A DNA stretch of 11,957 nucleotides from an uncultured Lachnospira sp. GTDB lineage: Bacteria; Bacillota; Clostridia; Lachnospirales; Lachnospiraceae. Below the pieces are notes generated by a model. It was not told where the DNA came from. It did no database searches and worked only from the letters and a program-made list of their open reading frames with translations. Position numbers and translations under genes: made by a program. The stretch spans positions 1 through 11,957 of the forward strand of contig CAAHEK010000130.1 of assembly GCA_900772425.1 (NCBI GenBank), in the 5' to 3' direction. The first letter of the stretch is position 1, and every line of letters begins with the position of its first letter. Of this stretch, positions 6,121-11,957 are shown in pieces.

Positions 6121-6951
6121 ATGAAGTTTAGAATAGTAGCAGATTCGTCATCTAATGTATTTACTGTAGATAATGTTGATTACAAAAGCGTTCCGTTAAA
6201 AATCATATCAGGAGGAAAGGAATACGAAGATGTTCCGGGACTTGATGTTGATTCAATGGTTGAAGAACTGAGAAGCAGCAAGGATGCATCAAGTACATCC
6301 TGCCCTAATGTGCATGACTGGCTGGAGGCATTTGAAGGCGCTGACTGTATATTTGCAGTTACAATAACAAGTGCATTGTCAGGAAGCTATAATGCAGCAT
6401 TGCAGGCGAAGGACATATATCTTGAAGAACATGAAAATGCAAATATATGTGTAATAGACTCTAAAACAGCAGGAGAAGCTATCGGTCTTATTATAGAAAA
6501 GCTTAAAGAAATGATATTACAGGGCAAAGAATTTAATGAAATTGAAAGTGCAATAAGATTATATCAGAAGAGAACGTATACTTTATTTGCTTTAAAGTCA
6601 TTGGGAAATCTTGCAAAAAACGGAAGAATTAATCCGGCAATAGCAAAGGTGGCAGAGGTACTGGGAATATGCGTGATAGGTACAGCTTCTGAACATGGAA
6701 CTATTGAAGCACTTCACAAATGCAGAAGTGAAAAAAGAGTTTTTGATAAAATTCTTTCTGAAATGCGTAAGAACGGCTTTAAGGGAGGAAAAGTAAGAAT
6801 TTCCAACTGCATGAATGTAGAAGGTGCAGAAAGCTTACGTGAACATATACTTAGGGACTTTCCTACAAGCAGTATATTAATAACAAAATGTACAGCTCTT
6901 TGCAGTTATTATGCTGAAAAGGGCGGAATGATAATTGGATATGAAGCTTGA
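6121..6951 (+). CDS. DegV family protein, probable fatty-acid-binding (FakB-like)
   Basis: The protein has 276 aa from ATG 6121, where it begins MKFRIVADSSSN, the standard DegV N-terminus. An in-frame ATG at 6097 would add eight residues but lacks a ribosome site. Family motifs in order are VADSS (6-10), STSCP (58-62), TITSALSGSYNAA (81-93), VIDSKTAGEAIG (111-122), LKSLGNLAKNGRI (158-170) and the C-terminal GGMIIGYE (268-275). DegV proteins bind one long-chain fatty acid; the FakB members hand it to the kinase FakA, which makes acyl-phosphate for phospholipid synthesis. No FakA gene lies here, so the exact role is inferred from the family. The usual TSxPS motif reads TSCPN. The gene has its own consensus promoter. 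Its stop codon overlaps the -35 box of the ileS promoter, and there is no terminator between them, so some read-through into the ileS leader is likely. Confidence 0.88.
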   Translation: MKFRIVADSSSNVFTVDNVDYKSVPLKIISGGKEYEDVPGLDVDSMVEELRSSKDASSTSCPNVHDWLEAFEGADCIFAVTITSALSGSYNAALQAKDIYLEEHENANICVIDSKTAGEAIGLIIEKLKEMILQGKEFNEIESAIRLYQKRTYTLFALKSLGNLAKNGRINPAIAKVAEVLGICVIGTASEHGTIEALHKCRSEKRVFDKILSEMRKNGFKGGKVRISNCMNVEGAESLREHILRDFPTSSILITKCTALCSYYAEKGGMIIGYEA

Positions 6952-6976
6952 CAATGCCAGAAATATTTTATACAAT
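6948..6976 (+). promoter_or_regulatory. ileS promoter overlapping the degV stop codon
   Basis: A perfect TTGACA (6948-6953) contains the degV TGA stop (6949-6951). It is 17 nt from the -10 box TACAAT (6971-6976). Transcription should begin near 6983, directly before the T-box Stem I, so the leader is about 320 nt. Confidence 0.8.
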
Positions 6977-6982
6977 GATTTA

Positions 6983-7266
6983 AATGTGTTGACGAAGACA
7001 GTAGGTCTGATAGGAAGCCAACAGCGAGCCGGGATGGTGGAAGCCGGTGCAATTATGGTCTGACCGAATATCACTTCCGAGCATCTGAATTGAAATTTCC
7101 TGAATTTAAAGAATATTGAATAATATTGAAGATTGTTTAAGAAAGAGTAGATGATGACGGTAATCCCACCGTTAACAGGGACGCATATGCTGGTATGTCG
7201 TAATTGGCTTGGAATATATGGATAAGTTTATTTTACCCTCCACCGTATTACGGCGGAGGGCTTTTT
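6983..7266 (+). promoter_or_regulatory. Isoleucine T-box riboswitch leader of ileS
   Basis: This leader fills the 352-nt gap between degV and ileS. Stem I features are clear: GACGAAGA (6991-6998) with the AGTA motif of the specifier loop (7000-7003), the distal loop region AGCGAGCCGGGATGG followed by TGGAAGCCGG (7023-7046), then GAAT-ATC-AC (7066-7074) with the specifier ATC at 7070-7072, an isoleucine codon followed by the conserved A, and TTCCGAG. A 7-bp hairpin at 7155-7174 comes before the antiterminator. The usual core AGGGTGGNACCGCG is not intact: AGGG is at 7177-7180 and TGGTA at 7191-7195, with an extra ten bases holding GCATATGC between. TGGT could still pair with the ACCA end of uncharged tRNA-Ile. 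AGGG could pair with CCCT (7236-7239), which is also the 5' arm of the terminator, giving the usual switch: uncharged tRNA-Ile raises ileS expression. Confidence 0.88.
7236..7266 (+). terminator. Regulated terminator of the ileS T-box leader
   Basis: CCCTCC (7236-7241) pairs with GGAGGG (7255-7260) and CCG (7243-7245) with CGG (7251-7253), with one internal mismatch and a 5-nt loop, followed by CTTTTT (7261-7266). It ends 37 nt before the ileS start and is the default OFF structure of the leader. Confidence 0.9.
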
Positions 7267-7303
7267 ATTTTACTTTTAATTTACAGGAAAGGAAGTATTT
7301 GCA

Positions 7304-10300
7304 ATGGTTTACGAGAAAGTATCGTCAGATATGAATTTCGTCGAAAGAGAAAAAGAAGTAGAGAAGTTTTGGAAAGATAATGACATTTTCAAAAAGAGTA
7401 TTGAAAACCGTAAGAAAGGGGAAACATATACATTTTATGATGGTCCACCTACAGCTAATGGTAAGCCACATATCGGACATGTTCTTACAAGAGTAATTAA
7501 GGATATGATTCCAAGATACAGAACAATGAAGGGTTACATGGTTCCTCGTAAGGCCGGATGGGATACACACGGACTTCCTGTTGAGCTTGAAGTTGAGAAG
7601 ATGTTAGGTCTTGATGGCAAGGAACAGATTGAAGAATATGGTCTTGAGCCATTTATTAAGCATTGCAAGGAATCAGTATGGAAATACAAAGGAATGTGGG
7701 AGGATTTCTCATCTACTGTTGGTTTCTGGGCTGATATGGATAACCCATATGTAACATATGACAATAACTTTATCGAGTCTGAGTGGTGGGCTTTAAAGCA
7801 GATCTGGGATAAAGGTCTTCTTTATAAGGGCTTTAAGATTGTTCCTTACTGTCCACGTTGTGGTACACCTCTTTCTTCACATGAGGTTGCTCAAGGGTAT
7901 AAGACTCTTAAAGAGCGTACAGCAGTTGTAAGATTCAAGATTGTTGGTGAAGATGCATATTTCCTTGCATGGACAACAACTCCTTGGACACTCTGCTCTA
8001 ATATTGCTCTTTGTGTTAATCCTGATGAGACTTATGCAAGAGTTAAGGCAGCAGACGGATTCACATATATCATGGCAAAGGCACTTCTTGACAAGGTTCT
8101 TGGTGGAATCGAGAGAGAAGAAGGCACACCTGCTTATGAGATTATTGAAGAATATAAGGGTAAAGACCTTGAGTATAAGGAATATGAGCCACTTTACCAG
8201 TGTGCTAAGGATTGCGCTGACAAACAGCACAAGAAAGCATTTTTCGTATACTGCGATAATTATGTAACTATGGAAGATGGTACAGGTATCGTTCATATTG
8301 CACCTGCATTTGGTGAGGATGATGCAAGAGTTGGTAGAAAATATGATGCTCCATTTGTTCAGATGGTAGACGAGGCCGGTGTTATGAAGCCTGAGACTCC
8401 ATTTGCAGGAATGCGTGCTAAACCAACTAAGAAAGAGATGGAAGCAGGCGCTATCAACTGTGACGTTGAGGTTCTTAAGGAACTTGATGGCAGGGGAATC
8501 CTCTTCTCAGCACCTAAGGTAGAGCATGAATATCCACATTGCTGGAGATGTGATACACCACTTATCTACTATGCTAGAGAGTCATGGTTTATTAAGATGA
8601 CAGACCCGGAAGTTAAGGCTAACTTAATTGCCAACAACAAGACAATCAACTGGATTCCAGAAACAATCGGTACTGGCCGTTTCGGAGCATGGCTTGAAAA
8701 TGTTCAGGACTGGGGAATTTCACGTAACAGATACTGGGGTACTCCTCTTAATATCTGGCAGTGTGAAGACTGTGGTGAAATGATGTCTATCGGAAGCATT
8801 GAAGAACTCAAGGAGAAGTCAGACAATTGTCCTGATAACATTGAGCTTCACAGACCATATATTGATGCAGTTACATGCAAGTGCCCTAAGTGTCAGGGAA
8901 CAATGAAGAGAGTACCGGAAGTTATCGACTGCTGGTTCGATTCAGGTTCAATGCCATTTGCACAGCATCACTATCCATTTGAGAATAAGGAAGTATTTGA
9001 GCAGCAGTTCCCTGCTAAGTTTATTTCAGAAGCTGTTGACCAGACAAGAGGCTGGTTCTACTCATTACTTGCTATCTCAACATTGCTCTTTAACAAGGCT
9101 CCATATGAGAATGTTATCGTTCTCGGACATGTTCAGGATGCAGACGGACAGAAGATGAGTAAGTCAAAGGGTAACGCTGTTGACCCATTTGATGCATTAC
9201 AGAAGCATGGTGCCGATGCAATCCGTTGGTACTTCTACGAGAATTCAGCTCCTTGGGTTCCTAACAGATTCAAGGATGAGTGGGTTTCAGAAGGTCAGAG
9301 AAAGTTCATGGGAACATTCTGGAACACATATGCATTCTTCGTACTCTATGCTAATATTGATGATTTTGATGCTACTAAGTATCAGCTTGAATATGACAAA
9401 TTATCAGTTATGGATAAATGGTTATTATCTAAACTTAATTCATTGGTTAAGGTGGTAGATAACAACCTTGAGAATTATAAGATTACAGAGACAGCAAGAG
9501 CTCTTGAAGATTTCACAGATGAGCTTTCTAACTGGTATGTAAGAAGAAGCAGAGAGAGATTCTGGGCTAAGGGAATGGAACAGGATAAGATAAATGCTTA
9601 TATGACTCTTTACACAACTTTAGTTACGCTTGCTAAGATTTCAGCTCCTATGATTCCATTTATGACAGAGAGCATTTACAGAAATCTTGTTTGCAGTATA
9701 GATAAGAATGCTCCTATTTCAATACATTTATGCGACTTCCCTAAGGTTAATGAAGAATTTATCGACAAGAACCTTGAAGAAACTATGGAAGATGTATTAA
9801 ATGCAGTTGTAATCGGACGTGCATGCCGTAACGCAACTAATATCAAGAACCGTCAGCCAATTGGCAAAATGTTCATTAAGGCCGACTGGAAGCTTGATGA
9901 GTTCTACACAGCTATTATTGCTGATGAGCTTAATGTTAAGGAAGTTGAATACACAGATGATGTCAGAGCATTTACATCTTATTCATTCAAACCACAGATG
10001 AAGACTCTCGGACCAAAATACGGAAAGCTTCTTAATGCAATCAGAACAGCTCTTACAGAGGTTGACGGTAACGAAACTATGGATAAGCTTAACGAGTCAG
10101 GAAGCTTTGAGTTAAATGTTGAAGGTCAGGCTATCGAGCTTTCTAAGGACGATGTTCTTATTGAGATGACTCAGAAGGAAGGCTTTGTTGCAAGCAGCGA
10201 CAAGGGTATCACAGTTGTTCTTGATACTAACCTTACACCTGAGCTTATTGAAGAAGGTTTCGTAAGAGAAGTTATCTCTAAGATACAGACTATGCGTAAG

Positions 10301-10501
10301 GATGCAGGATTTGAGGTTATGGACAGAATTAATCTTTATGTTTCCGGAAATGATAATATTGCCGGTATTGCACAGAAGAATGCAGACCAGATTAAGACAG
10401 TTGTTCTTGCGGATAATATAGTGGTTGGAGATGCTAAGGGATTTTCAAAGGATTGGGATATCAATGGTGAGAAGGTAACTCTTGGTGTTGAAAGATTATA
10501 A
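7304..10501 (+). CDS. ileS: Isoleucine--tRNA ligase, long (type 2-like) form
   Basis: This 1065-aa cytosolic class I synthetase charges tRNA-Ile with isoleucine. The Rossmann catalytic core carries PPTANGKPHIGH with HIGH at 56-59, GWDTHGLPVE, and KMSKS at 617-621. The CP1 editing domain, which removes misactivated valine, shows WTTTPW (223-228) and GTGIVHIAPAFGEDD (326-340). Cys pairs CPRCG, CEDCG and CPKC suggest zinc sites. WFDSGSMPFAQ and the DQTRGWFYSLLA segment are typical of the family, and a helical anticodon-binding part fills the C-terminal third. At 1065 residues it is longer than the E. coli type (about 940) and fits the eukaryote-like second class of bacterial IleRS, whose members often tolerate mupirocin. 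That class call is from length and sequence style, not alignment. AGGAAAGGAAG (7285-7295) lies 8 nt before the ATG. Expression is controlled by the T-box leader upstream. Codon use favours CTT, AAG and ATC/ATT, as expected of a highly expressed gene. Confidence 0.97.
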   Translation: MVYEKVSSDMNFVEREKEVEKFWKDNDIFKKSIENRKKGETYTFYDGPPTANGKPHIGHVLTRVIKDMIPRYRTMKGYMVPRKAGWDTHGLPVELEVEKMLGLDGKEQIEEYGLEPFIKHCKESVWKYKGMWEDFSSTVGFWADMDNPYVTYDNNFIESEWWALKQIWDKGLLYKGFKIVPYCPRCGTPLSSHEVAQGYKTLKERTAVVRFKIVGEDAYFLAWTTTPWTLCSNIALCVNPDETYARVKAADGFTYIMAKALLDKVLGGIEREEGTPAYEIIEEYKGKDLEYKEYEPLYQCAKDCADKQHKKAFFVYCDNYVTMEDGTGIVHIAPAFGEDDARVGRKYDAPFVQMVDEAGVMKPETPFAGMRAKPTKKEMEAGAINCDVEVLKELDGRGILFSAPKVEHEYPHCWRCDTPLIYYARESWFIKMTDPEVKANLIANNKTINWIPETIGTGRFGAWLENVQDWGISRNRYWGTPLNIWQCEDCGEMMSIGSIEELKEKSDNCPDNIELHRPYIDAVTCKCPKCQGTMKRVPEVIDCWFDSGSMPFAQHHYPFENKEVFEQQFPAKFISEAVDQTRGWFYSLLAISTLLFNKAPYENVIVLGHVQDADGQKMSKSKGNAVDPFDALQKHGADAIRWYFYENSAPWVPNRFKDEWVSEGQRKFMGTFWNTYAFFVLYANIDDFDATKYQLEYDKLSVMDKWLLSKLNSLVKVVDNNLENYKITETARALEDFTDELSNWYVRRSRERFWAKGMEQDKINAYMTLYTTLVTLAKISAPMIPFMTESIYRNLVCSIDKNAPISIHLCDFPKVNEEFIDKNLEETMEDVLNAVVIGRACRNATNIKNRQPIGKMFIKADWKLDEFYTAIIADELNVKEVEYTDDVRAFTSYSFKPQMKTLGPKYGKLLNAIRTALTEVDGNETMDKLNESGSFELNVEGQAIELSKDDVLIEMTQKEGFVASSDKGITVVLDTNLTPELIEEGFVREVISKIQTMRKDAGFEVMDRINLYVSGNDNIAGIAQKNADQIKTVVLADNIVVGDAKGFSKDWDINGEKVTLGVERL

Positions 10502-10541
10502 TTGAAAAATGACACTTTAAAATAATAATTTTTAAGAAGAT

Positions 10542-10570
10542 ACCCGGTATAATTTGCAATTATGCCGGGT
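10542..10570 (+). terminator. Strong hairpin terminator after ileS
   Basis: A 13-bp stem with one wobble pair (10542-10554 with 10558-10570) begins ACCCGG and ends CCGGGT around a 3-nt TGC loop. The tail is GTTGTGT rather than a pure U-run, so termination may be partial. It stands 40 nt past the ileS stop. Confidence 0.7.
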
Positions 10571-10582
10571 GTTGTGTATAAT
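10554..10582 (+). promoter_or_regulatory. Candidate glgP promoter overlapping the ileS terminator
   Basis: A perfect -10 TATAAT (10577-10582) lies 17 nt from TTGCAA (10554-10559), a four-of-six match to the -35 consensus that falls in the loop of the terminator hairpin. Another TATAAT at 10583-10588 has no good -35 partner. Transcription would start near 10589. Confidence 0.45.
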
Positions 10583-10638
10583 TATAATACTAATACTATG
10601 AATTATTAGAAAGATGCCATATTCAGGAGGAAAAATGA

Positions 10639-11957
10639 ATGAGTAATGTGTCAGGCTTCAGTAAAGAAGAATTTAAGAAAAGCGTAATAAGCAATTGCAA
10701 GCTTTTATACAGAAAGAATATCGAAGAGGCAGATAAGCAGCAGATATTCCAGTCAGTTGCATACGCAGTTAAGGATATTATTATTGATAAATGGATTGCA
10801 ACACATAAACAGTATGAGAAAGATGATCCTAAGATTGTATATTATATGTCTATGGAGTTCCTTATGGGAAGAGCACTTGGCAATAACCTTATTAACCTTA
10901 CGGCATATGAAGGAGTTAAGGAAGTGCTTGACGAGTTAGGTCTTGATATTAATGAAGTAGAGGATCAGGAACCGGATGCAGCACTTGGTAATGGTGGTCT
11001 TGGACGTCTTGCAGCATGTTTCCTTGATTCACTTGCAACACTTGAATATCCTGCATATGGATGTGGCATAAGATATAAGTACGGAATGTTTAAGCAGGAG
11101 ATTAAGGATGGATATCAGATAGAGGTTCCGGATAACTGGTTAAAGGATGGTAATCCATTTGAAATTAAGCGTTCTGAATATCAGTATGAAGTAAAGTTCG
11201 GTGGATATGTACGTTCATACAGAGATGAGGCTACAGGAAGAGATATGTTTGTACAGGAGGATTATCGTTCTGTAATAGCTGTTCCTTATGATCTCCCTGT
11301 AATCGGATATAATAACAATACAGTTAATACTTTAAGAATATGGGATGCAGAGCCTGTTAACACATTTAACCTTAATTCATTTGATAAGGGTGATTATCAG
11401 AAGGCTATAGAGGAAGAGAATCTTGCGAAGAATATCGTAGAAGTACTTTATCCTAATGATAACCATTATGCAGGTAAGGAATTAAGACTTAAACAGCAGT
11501 ATTTCTTTGTATCAGCAAGTGTTCAGAGAGCTGTTGACAGATATAAGTCAATGCATAATGGTGATGTTAAGAAGCTCTATGAAAAGGTTACATTCCAGCT
11601 TAATGATACACATCCAACAGTAGCAGTAGCAGAGCTTATGCGTATTCTTATGGATGAGAATGGTCTTGAATGGGATGAGGCATGGGAGATTACATCTAAG
11701 ACAGTTGCCTATACTAACCATACAATCATGGCTGAAGCCCTTGAGAAATGGCCTATAGAGTTATTCTCAAGACTTTTACCTAGAATATATCAGATTGTTG
11801 AAGAGATTAACCGTCGTTTTGTTGAAGAAATCAAAGCAAAGTATCCGGGCAATCAGGATAAGGTACGCAAGATGGCTATTATTTATGATGGTCAGGTTAA
11901 GATGGCTAACCTTGCTATATGTGCAGGTTACTCAGTAAACGGTGTTGCAAAGCTTCA
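10639..11957 (+). CDS. glgP: Glycogen/alpha-glucan phosphorylase, N-terminal 439 codons (cut by window end)
   Basis: The frame runs open from ATG 10639 to the window edge. AGGAGG (10625-10630) lies 8 nt before this ATG; the closer ATG at 10635 gives only three codons before TAA. The product begins MSNVSGFSKEEFKKSV. Family motifs are YMSMEFLMGRALGNN, the glycine-rich ALGNGGLGRLAACFLDSLATLEYPAYGCGIRYKYGMF (from 115), LNDTHPTVAVAELMRIL (from 321), AYTNHTIMAEALEKWP and finally SVNGVAKL, directly before the expected active-site His, whose codon is cut. One deviation: GNPFE where GNPWE is usual. Family members are about 750-830 aa, so the PLP-binding lysine and the C-terminal half lie outside. The enzyme releases glucose 1-phosphate from glycogen or maltodextrin chains in the cytosol. 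It probably forms its own transcription unit. Glycogen versus maltodextrin preference cannot be told from this part. Confidence 0.95.
   Translation, partial: MSNVSGFSKEEFKKSVISNCKLLYRKNIEEADKQQIFQSVAYAVKDIIIDKWIATHKQYEKDDPKIVYYMSMEFLMGRALGNNLINLTAYEGVKEVLDELGLDINEVEDQEPDAALGNGGLGRLAACFLDSLATLEYPAYGCGIRYKYGMFKQEIKDGYQIEVPDNWLKDGNPFEIKRSEYQYEVKFGGYVRSYRDEATGRDMFVQEDYRSVIAVPYDLPVIGYNNNTVNTLRIWDAEPVNTFNLNSFDKGDYQKAIEEENLAKNIVEVLYPNDNHYAGKELRLKQQYFFVSASVQRAVDRYKSMHNGDVKKLYEKVTFQLNDTHPTVAVAELMRILMDENGLEWDEAWEITSKTVAYTNHTIMAEALEKWPIELFSRLLPRIYQIVEEINRRFVEEIKAKYPGNQDKVRKMAIIYDGQVKMANLAICAGYSVNGVAKL

Noticed and set aside
7877..8296. A 139-codon minus-strand frame inside ileS
   Set aside because: It is a mirror of the ileS codon pattern, with a cysteine-rich composition that follows from it, no ribosome site and no independent support.
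10635..10646. A tiny ATG-AAT-GAG-TAA frame overlapping the glgP start
   Set aside because: It is only 4 nt from AGGAGG and three codons long; most likely chance next to the true start at 10639, though translational coupling cannot be ruled out.

Overview
The window is low-GC DNA with strong purine-rich Shine-Dalgarno sites, near-consensus sigma-A type promoters and a T-box leader. Together with lipoproteins, a FabT-like MarR regulator, a DegV protein and a long (1065 aa) IleRS, this points to a clostridial Firmicute, most likely Lachnospiraceae. The genus cannot be fixed by reading alone; a gut pectin- or starch-using relative of Eubacterium/Lachnospira is a guess.

Left end (1-751, minus strand): a marR-family gene with a GTG start is followed by a 51-aa acidic, helical protein gene of unknown function. 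The marR promoter (TTGCGT-17-TATAAT) carries a 13-bp dyad across its spacer and -10 box, a classic place for autorepression. Divergent from it, a perfect consensus promoter (TTGACA-17-TATAAT), preceded by an array of TGTC/GACA motifs, drives an envelope cluster: a 398-aa lipoprotein with a C-x4-C-x-H-x4-C motif, a 149-aa lipoprotein, and a 672-aa two-module ABC-2-like membrane protein. No ATPase gene is present, the second permease module appears to lack its last two membrane segments, and its stop codon lies in a 24-bp tandem duplication. The cluster may be a cut-down exporter.

Middle (4745-6951): a PfkB-family sugar kinase, best called 2-keto-3-deoxygluconate kinase, has its own extended -10 promoter and a strong terminator. 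A degV gene (fatty-acid-binding, FakB-like) follows, from a consensus promoter with a dyad in the spacer.

Right part (6948-11957): the promoter for ileS starts inside the degV stop codon. It drives a leader of about 320 nt with an isoleucine-specific T-box Stem I, a specifier ATC and a strong terminator, but its T-box core deviates from the usual sequence. Then come isoleucyl-tRNA synthetase, a 13-bp-stem terminator, and the first 439 codons of glycogen phosphorylase, cut by the window end just at its expected active-site histidine.

The genes on the right are ordinary core metabolism. The accessory part is 1-4750. Its coding style is richer in ATA, TTA and AAA codons than ileS and the kinase, which fits low expression or a separate history.
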